64,000 nucleotides of DNA from Micromonospora matsumotoense (GCF_900091525.1 NZ_FMCU01000005.1:186001-250000); one strand, 5' to 3'; shown: positions 41,637 through 50,491, numbered from the stretch's first letter. Notes: generated by a model not told the origin, from the sequence alone. Numbers and translations are program-made.

Positions 41637-41999
41637 TCACCGGGCGCAAGGTCGTCTGCGCAGGGCGTGGTAGGCGATCGCGAGGGCGATGCCGAGGACG
41701 ACGATGGCGACCTCGTGCCCCGGGTGGAGGTTCTTCGACAGGCTGGGGGCGCGGTCCGGGCCGATCGCCCAGAGCGCCAGGCCCGCGCCGTAGGCCGTAC
41801 CGAGCGTGACGGCCCACCACCGTAGCGGGCGGAGGGCGTCGTTGCGCAGCACGGTGACCAGCGTGATCGCCACCGGGACGACAGCCACCATGGCGAACTG
41901 GACGGCGACGAGGACGGTGACCGCCCAGGCGCTGATGACGAGGGGTCGTGAGCGGGGCAACGGACCCCGGGGCGCGAGCATCGACGGTGCGTGGGACAT
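41637..41999 (-). CDS. Small membrane protein, unknown function
   Basis: 120 residues with three or four hydrophobic segments (VISAWAVTVLVAVQFAMVAV; GTAYGAGLALWAIG; VAIVVLGIALAIAYHAL). ATG with AAGGAA upstream. Follows the SRPBCC gene on the same strand, probably one transcript. No family recognised. Confidence 0.72.
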   Translation of the reverse strand: MSHAPSMLAPRGPLPRSRPLVISAWAVTVLVAVQFAMVAVVPVAITLVTVLRNDALRPLRWWAVTLGTAYGAGLALWAIGPDRAPSLSKNLHPGHEVAIVVLGIALAIAYHALRRRPCAR

Positions 42000-42121
42000 C
42001 TGGTATTCCTTCCGGCACGAGGGGTCGGGTGGCGAGGGGTGGGCAGCGGGGTCGGGGCGGGCGGAAACGGGCCGGGCGACGGGGTGGTCGCCGTCGCCGG
42101 CATTCATGGCACCCGGTCGGC

Positions 42122-42679
42122 TCAGCGGTGGGTCTGGGTGTTCCGCTCGGCGTCCGCCTCCTCGGCGGCGGTCCTGAGGTCGGCGAGCCACGCCTCCAGC
42201 CCGTAGCCGAGGTAGGTGGTGGAGGTCGCCGCGTCGGCCTCCACCTGGGCGCCGGTCCAGGTCTCCTCGGTGCGGACCAGCACGCCGCCGGGAACCTCGG
42301 TGAAGGTCCAGACGTGGACGCCGTTGTCGATGTGCAGTCCGTCGCCGGTCCCCGGGCCGGCCCAGCGGATGCACCGGTAGGGCGTCAGGTGGGCGACGGT
42401 CGAGGTGATGGTCAGCGTCGTGGCCGGGGTCATCGGGGTTTCCGGGACGGGCGTGGTCCAGCGGAACGCCGACCCCGCGTGCAGTGCGCCGTCGTCGAGG
42501 CGCGTGGCGGTGGTGACCGGGGCCTGCCAGGAGGGCCAGTTCTCGACGTCGGTCTGGAGGTGCCAGACGGTGTGCAGCGACGCGTTGATCAGCGTCTCGG
42601 CGCGATACCGGATCTGGGCGGTCGGGTCGACGCCCTGCCCGTCGCAGGTGATCACCGGTTGGTTCGCGGTCGATGCCAT
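42122..42679 (-). CDS. SRPBCC / polyketide-cyclase-like protein
   Basis: 185 residues. START-like fold signature: INASLHTVWHLQTDVENWPSW near the N-terminus, then alternating strands ending HVWTFTEVPGGVLVRTEETW and a long C-terminal helix. Binds or transforms a hydrophobic ligand. ATG with GGTGGAGAG. Divergent from a TetR gene, with palindromes between. Confidence 0.85.
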   Translation of the reverse strand: MASTANQPVITCDGQGVDPTAQIRYRAETLINASLHTVWHLQTDVENWPSWQAPVTTATRLDDGALHAGSAFRWTTPVPETPMTPATTLTITSTVAHLTPYRCIRWAGPGTGDGLHIDNGVHVWTFTEVPGGVLVRTEETWTGAQVEADAATSTTYLGYGLEAWLADLRTAAEEADAERNTQTHR

Positions 42680-42713
42680 CTCTCCACCTCTCTCACTTCT
42701 GCGACGATCTGTC

Positions 42714-42781
42714 GCTCTAGTTAGAGCCTATAACTAAGGTGAACTGCGGTCAATAGTGATGGTGATAGCCTGTAACTATTG
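42714..42781. promoter_or_regulatory. Operator region between SRPBCC and TetR genes
   Basis: Two inverted repeats in an AT-rich patch: GCTCTA-GT-TAGAGC (42714-42727) and CAATAGT...ACTATTG (42751-42757 with 42775-42781). CCTATAACTA and CCTGTAACTA are related half-sites. Likely bound by the TetR protein. Confidence 0.6.
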
Positions 42782-42808
42782 TGATGGCGGGTGTGAGGAG
42801 GGTGGGCC

Positions 42809-43453
42809 ATGGGTGCCGACGTGACCGGTCCGCGCGAGCGCTACCGCGCCCAGGTGCGGGCGGAGATCAAGCAACGGGCCTGGGAGCAGCTCGCCACGAC
42901 CGGGGTGTCGGCGTTGTCCCTCAAAGCGATCGCCGAGCAGTTGGGGATGAGCGGTCCGGCCCTCTACCGGTACTTCTCCAGTCGGGACGAGCTGATCACC
43001 GCCCTGATCCGCGACGCGTACCGCAGCCTCGCCGACGCGCTCCGGACCGCCGCCGACGCCGGTGCCGACGTCGCCGGACTGGCGGACACCGTGCGGGCCT
43101 GGGCCCTGGACGACCCGCAGCGCTACCTGCTGATCTGGGGTACGCCCGTGCCCGGCTACCACGCCCCCGACGACACCACCGCGATCTCGACCGAGATCAT
43201 GGCGACGATCGTCGACGCCTACCACAGGCGCGACGTCCCGCCCACCGGGCGACGGATCGAGGCCCACCTCGACGGCCATCGCGGCTGGGCCGTGGACCCG
43301 GCCGTGCCGGCCGCCACGCTGCGGCAGGCGCTGGCCTTCTGGACCCGGGTGCACGGCGTCCTGTCGCTCGAACTCGCCGGCCACTTCGCCGGCATGGGGT
43401 TCGACCCCGCGCTGCTGTTCGACGACGAGATCGACGACCTACTCGGCCGCTGA
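42809..43453 (+). CDS. TetR-family regulator with WHG-type C-terminal domain
   Basis: 214 residues. HTH: VSALSLKAIAEQLGMSGPAL then YRYFSSRDELITALI. The C-terminal half resembles the TetR_C_33/WHG domain (TVRAWALDDPQRYLLIWGTP). ATG with GAGGAGGG. Divergent from the SRPBCC/membrane gene pair, its probable targets. Confidence 0.9.
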   Translation: MGADVTGPRERYRAQVRAEIKQRAWEQLATTGVSALSLKAIAEQLGMSGPALYRYFSSRDELITALIRDAYRSLADALRTAADAGADVAGLADTVRAWALDDPQRYLLIWGTPVPGYHAPDDTTAISTEIMATIVDAYHRRDVPPTGRRIEAHLDGHRGWAVDPAVPAATLRQALAFWTRVHGVLSLELAGHFAGMGFDPALLFDDEIDDLLGR

Positions 43454-43463
43454 CCGCCGACGC

Positions 43464-43531
43464 GGGCCGTGCCGCCGTGCGGGCCGTGCCGCCGTGCGGG
43501 CCGTGCCGCCGTGCGGGCCGTGCCGCCGACG
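43464..43531. repeat. 17-base tandem repeat, four copies
   Basis: Units of GGGCCGTGCCGCCGTGC directly after the TetR stop; the last unit is partial. Not coding. Confidence 0.85.
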
Positions 43532-43643
43532 CCGGTACGGCGGTCCGCTCCCGCCGCCGCGACGGCACGGGGCGGTATCCGTGGCCCGGCATGGCTAAGG
43601 TCAGCAGTCGGCCACCGTACGCTTGCGAGGATGGGACCCCTCG

Positions 43644-43796
43644 ATGAGATGTGCCTTCTGTGGCCGGTGGTGGCCGCTGCCCTGGGCGTGTGGCCGGTGC
43701 CGGCGTGACCGTCGCCGGATGCGCCGCGACTACCTGCGCCGCGCCGCCCCGCAGGACGCGCTGCGCGACATGACCCGCACCGACCCGGACCGCTGA
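43644..43796 (+). CDS. Small zinc-ribbon-like protein
   Basis: 50 residues, starting MRCAFCGRWWPLPWACGRCR. Cys3, 6, 16 and 19 form CxxC-x9-CxxC, a likely zinc knuckle, followed by a basic Arg-rich helix and an acidic end. GC-rich third positions support coding. Shine-Dalgarno is weak. May bind nucleic acid (inference). Confidence 0.5.
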   Translation: MRCAFCGRWWPLPWACGRCRRDRRRMRRDYLRRAAPQDALRDMTRTDPDR

Positions 43797-43908
43797 CCGG
43801 CCGACCCTCACCGCTGACCGGCCGACCCTCACCGCCGGCTTGCCCGCCGTCGGCCACCCGGCAGCCATGCCGTCGGCGTCGGCGTCGGCGGGAAAGATCC
43901 GCCGTGGC

Positions 43909-43914
43909 TATCCT
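43909..43914 (+). promoter_or_regulatory. Predicted -10 box (TATCCT) of the HAD gene
   Basis: TATCCT lies 6 bases before the GTG at 43921. Confidence 0.55.
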
Positions 43915-43920
43915 GGGCCG

Positions 43921-44508
43921 GTGCTGCCCCTGCCGCCCGGTGACTTCCGGGCCTACCTGTTCGACTGCGACGGCACCATCGTCGACTCCATGCCGGTGCA
44001 CCACCTGGCCTGGCGGGCCGCGCTCGGCGAGTGGGGCTGCGACCTGCCCGAGGACCTCTTCTATGCCTGGGGCGGCCGGCCGGTGGCCGACATCGTCGTC
44101 GATCTCAATGCGCGGCACGGGCTGGCGATGCCGGTCGACGTGGTGGCCCGTCGCCGGGAGGACGCCTACCAGACCTTCCTGCCGCAGCTCACCGCCGTGC
44201 CGGGGGTGCTGGCGCACATCGAGCGGGCACACCGGCGGGTGCCGTTCGCCGTCGTCTCCGGCAGCACCCGGGAGTCGGTGACCGCCTCGCTGTCCGCGCT
44301 CGACCTGCTCGACCGGTTCGACGTGCTGGTCTGCGCGGAGGACTACGCACGGGCCAAGCCGGACCCGGAGTGCTACCTGCTGGCGGCCCGGCTGCTCGAC
44401 GTACCGCCGGAGCACTGTCTGGTGTTCGAGGACACCGACCTGGGCGTCGCGGCGGCGACGGCGGCGGGCATGGCCTCGGTCCGCGTCCCGCCGCCGTGGC
44501 AGCGCTGA
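43921..44508 (+). CDS. HAD-superfamily phosphatase / beta-phosphoglucomutase-like
   Basis: 195 residues. Motif I FDCDGTIVDSMPVHH, motif II VVSGSTRESV, motif III KPDPECY, motif IV FEDTDLGVAAA: subfamily IA with a cap domain. Acts on a phosphorylated sugar or related compound; the Asp following motif I Asp (DxDGT) is present. GTG start, leaderless. Stands alone between convergent neighbours. Confidence 0.9.
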   Translation: MLPLPPGDFRAYLFDCDGTIVDSMPVHHLAWRAALGEWGCDLPEDLFYAWGGRPVADIVVDLNARHGLAMPVDVVARRREDAYQTFLPQLTAVPGVLAHIERAHRRVPFAVVSGSTRESVTASLSALDLLDRFDVLVCAEDYARAKPDPECYLLAARLLDVPPEHCLVFEDTDLGVAAATAAGMASVRVPPPWQR

Positions 44509-44545
44509 ACCCGGGCCGGCCGCGCCGGCCGGGGGTGCCGGCGGG

Positions 44546-45166
44546 TCAGCCCCGGTAGAGCTTTTCCGCGTACGCCGGGCCGTAGTAGCGCTCCAGGTCG
44601 GCCAGGCTCTCGGCCGGCGTCTCCACCTCCTTGATCAGCCGGGCGCGGGACGGCAGCGCGTCCGGCTGCCAGGTTTCGGGCTGCCACAGCTCGGAACGGA
44701 GGAACGCCTTCGCGCAGTGGTAGAAGATCTGCGCGACGGCCACCTCGACAGCGAGCACCGGTCGGTGCCCCTGGACCAGCATGTCGTCGAAGTAGGGCGC
44801 GTCGCGGACCAGCCTGGCCCGTCCGTTGATCCGCAGGGTGTCGGTCCGGCCCGGGATCAGGAAGATCAGCCCGACGTGCGGGTTGTCGAGGATGTTGCGG
44901 TAGCCGTCGGCCCGCCGGTTGCCCGGCCGCTCCGGGACGGCGATCGTCCGCTCGTCGAGCACCAGCGCGAAGCCGGCCGGGTCGCCCTTGGGGGAGACGT
45001 CGCAACTCCCGTCCGCACCGGCCGTGGCGACCAGGCAGAACGGCGAGGCGGCCAACCACTCGCGGTCCCGTTCGTGCAGCACGGTGCGTTCCTTGGCCGC
45101 CGCCCGGGGCATCGGTGCCCCCAGCAGCGCGCGTAGCTCCTCATGCGAGGTGATCTCCGCCGTCAC
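44546..45166 (-). CDS. FMN-dependent pyridoxamine-phosphate-oxidase-fold protein
   Basis: 206 residues. PPOX split-barrel: FCLVATAGADGSCDVSPKGD, LDERTIAVPERPGNRRADGY then NILDNPHVGLIFLIPG, of the MSMEG_1061-like group. GTG start with GGAGGCGG upstream. Likely a flavin-dependent oxidoreductase; substrate unknown. Confidence 0.88.
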   Translation of the reverse strand: MTAEITSHEELRALLGAPMPRAAAKERTVLHERDREWLAASPFCLVATAGADGSCDVSPKGDPAGFALVLDERTIAVPERPGNRRADGYRNILDNPHVGLIFLIPGRTDTLRINGRARLVRDAPYFDDMLVQGHRPVLAVEVAVAQIFYHCAKAFLRSELWQPETWQPDALPSRARLIKEVETPAESLADLERYYGPAYAEKLYRG

Positions 45167-45314
45167 GTCCGCCTCCCCCGTCCGTTGATCTCGGTGGCGG
45201 GCGGTGACTCACCGGCCGCCGAACGTCAGCCTAGGCGGGCGTGGCGAGCTGGTCTGTCCCCGACGGCGGGCACCGGCGCACCCTGCCCCCGGACCGAGCA
45301 GTGGAGGGCCCGCG

Positions 45315-45821
45315 ATGGAGAGCCGACTGAAGGTGCTCGGGCACCCGGTGCACCCGATGCTGGTGATGTTCCCGGTCGCGCTGCTGGTCACCGGCACCCT
45401 CTTCGACGTCGTCGACACGGTCGGCGGCCCCGACTTCCTCGCCGAGGTGGCGTACTGGAACATCACCGTCGGTCTGGTCGGTGGCCTGCTGGCCGCGGCG
45501 GCCGGCGCGTTCGACCTGCTGGCCATCCCGGCCGGCACCCGGGCCAAGCGGGTGGCGCTGACCCACGCGGCGGCGAACGTCGCGGTGATCCTGCTCTTCG
45601 CCGCCGTCTGGGCGGTCCGGCTGAACGCCGAATCCCGGGCGGCCGGCGGCGCGCTGATCGCCATCGAGGTGGTCGGCGTGGCCATCCTCGGCATCAGCGC
45701 CTGGCTCGGTGGGGAACTGGTCGACCGGCTGGGGGTCGGGGTCGACCGGGACGCCGGCCTGGACGCCCCCAGCTCACTGCGGCCCGCCGCGGCCAGCCGA
45801 CCGATGGGAGAGGTGCGATGA
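45315..45821 (+). CDS. DUF2231 membrane protein
   Basis: 168 residues, four hydrophobic segments. Starts LKVLGHPVHPMLVMFPVALL with the conserved HPxHP of the family. Function unknown, often near redox or stress genes. ATG with GGAGGG. Overlaps hsp20 by 4 bases (ATGA). Confidence 0.85.
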   Translation: MESRLKVLGHPVHPMLVMFPVALLVTGTLFDVVDTVGGPDFLAEVAYWNITVGLVGGLLAAAAGAFDLLAIPAGTRAKRVALTHAAANVAVILLFAAVWAVRLNAESRAAGGALIAIEVVGVAILGISAWLGGELVDRLGVGVDRDAGLDAPSSLRPAAASRPMGEVR

Positions 45822-46351
45822 CCGGGCAGCCGGGCCGACGCAGCCGCCAGCAGGGCTGGGACCCGATGGGTGAACTCCAGTCGCTGCGCGCCGAGCTGAG
45901 CCGGCTGGTCGGCGGCCGGGGCGCCTCGCCGGACGTCGCGCTGACCGAGGTCGCCGACGGCTGGGAGGTGATCGTCCGGCTGCCCGGGGTGGCGCCGGAG
46001 GAGGTCGCCGTCGAGCTGGACGACCGGGAACTGCGCGTCCGGGCCCGGTCGGAGGCCGAGGTCAACGCCGACCAGGGCGTTCCCGGCGGTGTCGAGACCC
46101 GGGGCTTCGACTACCGGGTGGACCTGCCGTCCCGGGTGGACCCCGGGAGCATCGACGCGGTGATGGACCACGGCCTGCTCCGGGTACACCTGCCCCGGGC
46201 GTCCCGGCCCACGCCGCGCACCATCACCGTCGGCCGCAGCGGCTACCCACCCGGTCCCACCCGCAGCGGTACGCCCACCGGCGTGGACCCGGCGGCGGAC
46301 CGGGAACTGCACCACCCGCACACCGCCGTCGACCCGCACGACCGGCCGTAG
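45818..46351 (+). CDS. Hsp20-family small heat shock protein
   Basis: 177 residues. Alpha-crystallin domain at ~40-130: DVALTEVADGWEVIVRLPGV, ELRVRARSEAEV, and RVDPGSIDAVMDHGLLRVHL, with the conserved G-x-L. Long Gly/Pro/His-rich tail without a clear IxI motif (TITV may serve). Prevents aggregation of unfolded proteins. Coupled to the DUF2231 gene. Confidence 0.9.
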   Translation: MTGQPGRRSRQQGWDPMGELQSLRAELSRLVGGRGASPDVALTEVADGWEVIVRLPGVAPEEVAVELDDRELRVRARSEAEVNADQGVPGGVETRGFDYRVDLPSRVDPGSIDAVMDHGLLRVHLPRASRPTPRTITVGRSGYPPGPTRSGTPTGVDPAADRELHHPHTAVDPHDRP

Positions 46352-46397
46352 GGCCCCGGTGGCCAGCCCGGCCCTGGGTGGCCCGCGAGGTGAGCGG

Positions 46398-47486
46398 GTG
46401 CCCGACGTGGCCCGGATCGCCGTGCTGCGGGCCAACGCGCTCGGCGACCTCATCTTTCTGCTGCCCGCCCTGGAGTCGCTGCGGGCGGCATATCCGGCGG
46501 CGGAGATCGTGCTGTTCGGTGCGCCCTGGCACGCGGCGTTCTGGCGCGACCGGCCCGGCCCGGTCGACCGGGTGCTGGTCGTCCCGCCAGCCCCCGGTAT
46601 CCGTGGGCCCGACCCCGACGAGCCGCCGGGATCGCTGGACGACTTCCTGGCCGACGCGGCCCGGGAGGGCTACGACCTGGCGTTGCAGGTGCACGGCGGC
46701 GGGGCCAACTCGAACCCGATCATGAGCCGGTTGGGTGCCCGGGTCACCGCCGGGCTGCGCGCCGAGGACGCCCCACCGCTGGACCGCTGGCTCCGCTACG
46801 TCTACTACCAGCCCGAGGTGATCCGCTACCTGGAGGTGGTGGGTCTGGTCGGGGCGGACGCCGTCACCGTCGTACCGACGCTGGCGGTGACCGACGCGGA
46901 CCGGGCGCAGGCGCGGGCGGTGCTGGGCGAGCCGGACCGGCCCCGGGTGGCGCTGCACCCCGGGGCGAGCGACACCCGGCGGCGTTGGCCGGCGCGGCGG
47001 TTCGCCGAGGTCGCCCGGGCCCTGCACGACGACGGGTACGAGGTGCTGGTCACCGGCACCCCCGCCGAGCGAACGGTGGTGGACGAGGTGGTCGCGGCGG
47101 CCGGGGTGCCGGTCCGTCCGCAGGTCGGCACGCTCAGCCTCGGCGGGCTGGCCGCCGCGTACGCCGGCTGCGGGCTGGTGGTCTCCAACGACACCGGCCC
47201 GTTGCACCTGGCCGGTGCGGTGGGCACCCCGACGGTGGGTGTCTACTGGGTCGGCAACATGATCAACGGGGCGACGCCGCTGCGCGCCCGGCACCGCCCG
47301 ATCGCCGCCTGGACGACGCGCTGCCCGGTCTGCGGGGTCGACTGCACGCCGGGGATCTATCCGCACCGACCCGGCGACGGCAACTGCCCGCACCGGGACT
47401 CGTTCGTCGCCGACGTGCCGGTGGCCGAGGTGCTGGAAGCCGCCGCCGACCTGCTCCGCCCGGAACCGGGCAGTGCCGCCGGCTGA
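46398..47486 (+). CDS. Glycosyltransferase family 9 (heptosyltransferase-like)
   Basis: 362 residues from GTG 46398 with GAGG seven bases upstream; GTG 46359 is an alternative. GT9 features: RANALGDLIFLLPALESLRA, LHPGASDTRRRWP, VVSNDTGPLHLAGAVGTPTV then GVYW, and a Cys-rich CPVCGVDCTPG segment. Family members move ADP-heptose or a similar sugar. Lies convergent with a GT2 gene and an hldE homologue that could make its donor. The last codons (PGSAAG) come from the first unit of a tandem repeat. Confidence 0.88.
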   Translation: MPDVARIAVLRANALGDLIFLLPALESLRAAYPAAEIVLFGAPWHAAFWRDRPGPVDRVLVVPPAPGIRGPDPDEPPGSLDDFLADAAREGYDLALQVHGGGANSNPIMSRLGARVTAGLRAEDAPPLDRWLRYVYYQPEVIRYLEVVGLVGADAVTVVPTLAVTDADRAQARAVLGEPDRPRVALHPGASDTRRRWPARRFAEVARALHDDGYEVLVTGTPAERTVVDEVVAAAGVPVRPQVGTLSLGGLAAAYAGCGLVVSNDTGPLHLAGAVGTPTVGVYWVGNMINGATPLRARHRPIAAWTTRCPVCGVDCTPGIYPHRPGDGNCPHRDSFVADVPVAEVLEAAADLLRPEPGSAAG

Positions 47487-47620
47487 CGGCCCGGGCCGGG
47501 CAGTGCCGCCGATCGACGGGCACCGGGCCGGGCAGTGCCGCCGGCTGACGGCTCGGGCCGGGCAGTGCCGCCGGTCGACGGCTCGGGCCGGGCAGTGCCG
47601 CCGGTCGACGGGCCGGGCCG
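47466..47620. repeat. 30-32-base tandem repeat spanning the end of the GT9 gene
   Basis: Five units of CCGGGCAGTGCCGCCGGC followed by TGACGG or TCGACGG. The first unit encodes the GT9 C-terminus and supplies the TGA stop; the others are noncoding. Confidence 0.85.
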
Positions 47621-47659
47621 GGACGACCTGGCGGGTCGGCGGCCGGAACCGGCAAGGGC

Positions 47660-48532
47660 TCAGGCCGGCTGGGGGGTGTCGGCGGCGGCGACCTCCCACG
47701 CCTCGACGGCGCGGTCGGTGACCGTGGTCGGCGACTCCAGGTGGTACGCCCCGCTGGGCAGCACACCCGCGCCGCCGTACCGGGCCAGCACCGCGAGTTG
47801 GGCGGCGACGTCCTCGCCCTGGTGGTTCGCCGGCACCCGCCGCCAGAAGTCGAAACCGCCCGCGTCGACCAGTGACGCGCGGTCGTAGAGCACGCAGCCA
47901 CCGATCCAGGAGACCTTGTAGGCCCGCCAGGCCCCCGACGGCAGGGCCAGCTTCTGTTGGATGTGCAGCAGGTTCGCGGCCGGATGGATGGCCGAGCGGT
48001 GCCACTGCGGGGTGTCGGGGCGGACCACTTCCGGCACGACCGGCCCGTCCCACTCCTCGTAGTGCCCGTGCGTCTCGGGGCGCACGTCGTCGACGTACGA
48101 CAGGCCGTGCACCGCGTTGCCGACGAACCCGCAGCCCAGCTCCCCGATTGCGGTGACCAGCCGGCCCAGGGTGCCCGGTTCCAGCCAGACGTCGTCGTCG
48201 AGGCAGAGCACGTAGCGGGCCACCGACCGGCCCAGCAGGTACGCCCGGTGTTCGGCCAGCCCGCGCCGGGGCAGCCGGCGGGTGAGCAGCACGGGGTGCC
48301 CCCGCTGGCGCAACGCCCGGACCATGGTGGCCGCCGCCGGGTGCGCGTACGCCGGGTCGTCGTCGGACTGGTCGCTGACCACCACCCCGAAGTCGGGCAC
48401 CTCGACCTGGGCGGCCAGCCCGGCGAGGGTGACCGACAGTTCCGCCGGCCGGTTGCGGGTGGGGATCAGCACGTCGAGCCGACGGGGTCGGCGGAACTCC
48501 CCGGTCGTGCCGAGGTCGAGCGGTCGGTTCAC
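47660..48532 (-). CDS. Glycosyltransferase family 2
   Basis: 290 residues. GT-A fold: LDVLIPTRNRPAELSVTLAG, then the DxD-type CLDDDVWLEPG near residue 110, and a C-terminal HQGEDVAAQLAVLARYG. GTG start overlaps the hldE stop, so cotranscribed with it. Probably adds a sugar in the same pathway as the GT9; acceptor unknown. Confidence 0.87.
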   Translation of the reverse strand: MNRPLDLGTTGEFRRPRRLDVLIPTRNRPAELSVTLAGLAAQVEVPDFGVVVSDQSDDDPAYAHPAAATMVRALRQRGHPVLLTRRLPRRGLAEHRAYLLGRSVARYVLCLDDDVWLEPGTLGRLVTAIGELGCGFVGNAVHGLSYVDDVRPETHGHYEEWDGPVVPEVVRPDTPQWHRSAIHPAANLLHIQQKLALPSGAWRAYKVSWIGGCVLYDRASLVDAGGFDFWRRVPANHQGEDVAAQLAVLARYGGAGVLPSGAYHLESPTTVTDRAVEAWEVAAADTPQPA

Positions 48533-50469
48533 GGGGTCCTGCCCGTACTCTCTGCGGGCGGGGTCGGGTGGGCCGTCGTCGTGTCCCGTCCGGGTGCCGC
48601 CGACGGGTCGGCGGCGGGTCGTACCGCCTCGGCACGACCGTCGGCGGCGGCCCGGCCGACGGTCTGGGTGGCCTGGCCGGCGGTGGTCCGGGTGGCCTGG
48701 CCCGCGGCGGTCCCGACGGACTGGGCGCGGATCCGGTCGATGATCGCCGAGGTGGACCGGTCCGGCACGTAGCCGAGGGTGCGCACCTGGCCGCCGAGCC
48801 GGCGGACCAGGGGCGCTTCCGGGACCATCTCCGGCGGGTAGTCGCCGCCCTTGACGTACACGTCGGGTCGGACCGCCTCGATCAGGCCGACCGGCGAATC
48901 CTCCTCGAAGACCACCACATGGTCCACGCAGGACAACGCGGCGAGCAGGGTGATCCGGTCCTCGACCGGGTTGACCGGCCGGTCGGCGCCCTTGAGCCGG
49001 CGGACGCTGGAGTCGGAGTTGACCGCGACCACCAGCAGGTCCCCGAGGGCCCGGGCCTGTTCCAGGTAGCGCACGTGACCGGGGTGCAGCACGTCGAAGC
49101 AGCCGTTGGTGAAGACCACCGACCGGCCGGCCCGCCGGTGGTCGGCGACGATCGCGTCCAGCTCGCCGGTGCCGACCAGCGTCGGATGGGCGGTGCCGTC
49201 GGGTGCGCCGCCGATCGCGTCGAGCAGGTCCTCCCGGCGGCAGACGCAGGTGCCGGTGTCGGAGACGGTGATGGTGGCGGCGAGCTGGGCCAGTTGGGCG
49301 GCGGTCGGCAGCGACGCCTCGGCGGCCAGGGCGAGGGTCATCGCCGCCAGGTACGCGTCCCCCGCGCCGACGGCGTGACTGGCCGGGACGGGGGTGCTGT
49401 GGCTGCGTCGGGGCGTCCCGTCCGCGCCCCCGACGATGGCGCCCTCGGTGTCCAGGGTCACCGCGACCACGTCCGCGCCGGTGTGCGCGCGCAACTCGGC
49501 CAGTCGCGCCTGCGCCAGTTCGGCCCGGTCGATGCCCTCGCCGACGGTGGCGTTGACGGTCACCCCGGCCCCGGTCACGCTCAGCCCGTCGCCGGTCATC
49601 GCGACCCGCCCCTCACCGGGGGTCGGCTCGCCGGTCGGCCCGGTAGGGGCCCGGCCGACCCCACCCGGTGCGGTGCCGACGACCAGCTCCGACGGCCCGT
49701 CCGCCAGGTCGCTCGGCGGGTGGTCCAGGTGCAGACCGGGGCTGCCGGCCCGGGGCGGGACGGGCGGTGCGCCGAAGCCGGCCGCGGCCCGCGCCAGCAG
49801 CCGGGTCGCCTCGGCGAAGCTGGGGGTGACCACCGTCGGGTTCAACCCCCGCCAGTCGGCCAGGTCGTGGGCGTCCAGGGCGACCGTGGCATACCGGTGC
49901 CGGTGGGCGACCAGCCAGGCGCGTACCGGTGCGGGCAGTGCGCCGAGGCCGTAGTCGCAGACCACCAGGGTGGGCGCGGCCCCACCGGCCACCGCCCGCA
50001 GTTCCTCGGTGGCGCAGCTCAGGGCGGTGAGCAGCCGGGCGACGCCGTCGTCGTCGAGCGGTTCGTCCGGTTCGCCGGAGTCCTCCCGCAGCAGGATCTG
50101 GTTGCCGGCCAGCATCCGGCGCTTCACCGGGGTCGGCCGGTGCGGCTCGCTGACCGTACGGTCCCACACGCCGGCCCGGTCCAGGCAGTCGTGCAGTTCG
50201 TCGCCGGCCACGTCCGCCCCGACCGGGGCGACCAGCAACGCCCGCCCGCCCAGGGTGGCGACGTTGACCGCGGTGTTCGCGGCCCCGCCGGCGGCGGTGA
50301 TCCGTCGACGCAGGGTGAGGATCGGCGCGGGCGCCTCCCGGCACAGCCGCTCCGACTCGGCGAAGCGCCACTCGTCGAGCATGGCGTCGCCGACGACGAG
50401 AACGGCCCGTTCCCGCCAGCTCTCCACCACGGTGGCGAGCCGGCGCTGTTCCGCTGCTGCTCCTGCCAT
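48529..50469 (-). CDS. hldE: Bifunctional heptose-7-phosphate kinase / heptose-1-phosphate adenylyltransferase (HldE-like)
   Basis: 646 residues. N-terminal PfkB-type kinase: LVVGDAMLDEW, GGAANTAVNVATLGG, and the catalytic GAGDAYLAAMTLAL. C-terminal nucleotidyltransferase (~from residue 450): FTNGCFDVLHPGHVRYLEQA, SVRRLKGADRPVN, KGGDYPPE. Together they make ADP-glycero-manno-heptose precursors. Unusual: an insert of roughly 85 residues at ~248-330, rich in Pro/Gly, inside the kinase domain, and a ~60-residue Thr/Ala tail. ATG at 50469; GTG two codons upstream possible. Confidence 0.92.
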   Translation of the reverse strand: MAGAAAEQRRLATVVESWRERAVLVVGDAMLDEWRFAESERLCREAPAPILTLRRRITAAGGAANTAVNVATLGGRALLVAPVGADVAGDELHDCLDRAGVWDRTVSEPHRPTPVKRRMLAGNQILLREDSGEPDEPLDDDGVARLLTALSCATEELRAVAGGAAPTLVVCDYGLGALPAPVRAWLVAHRHRYATVALDAHDLADWRGLNPTVVTPSFAEATRLLARAAAGFGAPPVPPRAGSPGLHLDHPPSDLADGPSELVVGTAPGGVGRAPTGPTGEPTPGEGRVAMTGDGLSVTGAGVTVNATVGEGIDRAELAQARLAELRAHTGADVVAVTLDTEGAIVGGADGTPRRSHSTPVPASHAVGAGDAYLAAMTLALAAEASLPTAAQLAQLAATITVSDTGTCVCRREDLLDAIGGAPDGTAHPTLVGTGELDAIVADHRRAGRSVVFTNGCFDVLHPGHVRYLEQARALGDLLVVAVNSDSSVRRLKGADRPVNPVEDRITLLAALSCVDHVVVFEEDSPVGLIEAVRPDVYVKGGDYPPEMVPEAPLVRRLGGQVRTLGYVPDRSTSAIIDRIRAQSVGTAAGQATRTTAGQATQTVGRAAADGRAEAVRPAADPSAAPGRDTTTAHPTPPAESTGRTP

Positions 50470-50491
50470 GCCCACCGGGGTCCCCCGCCCC

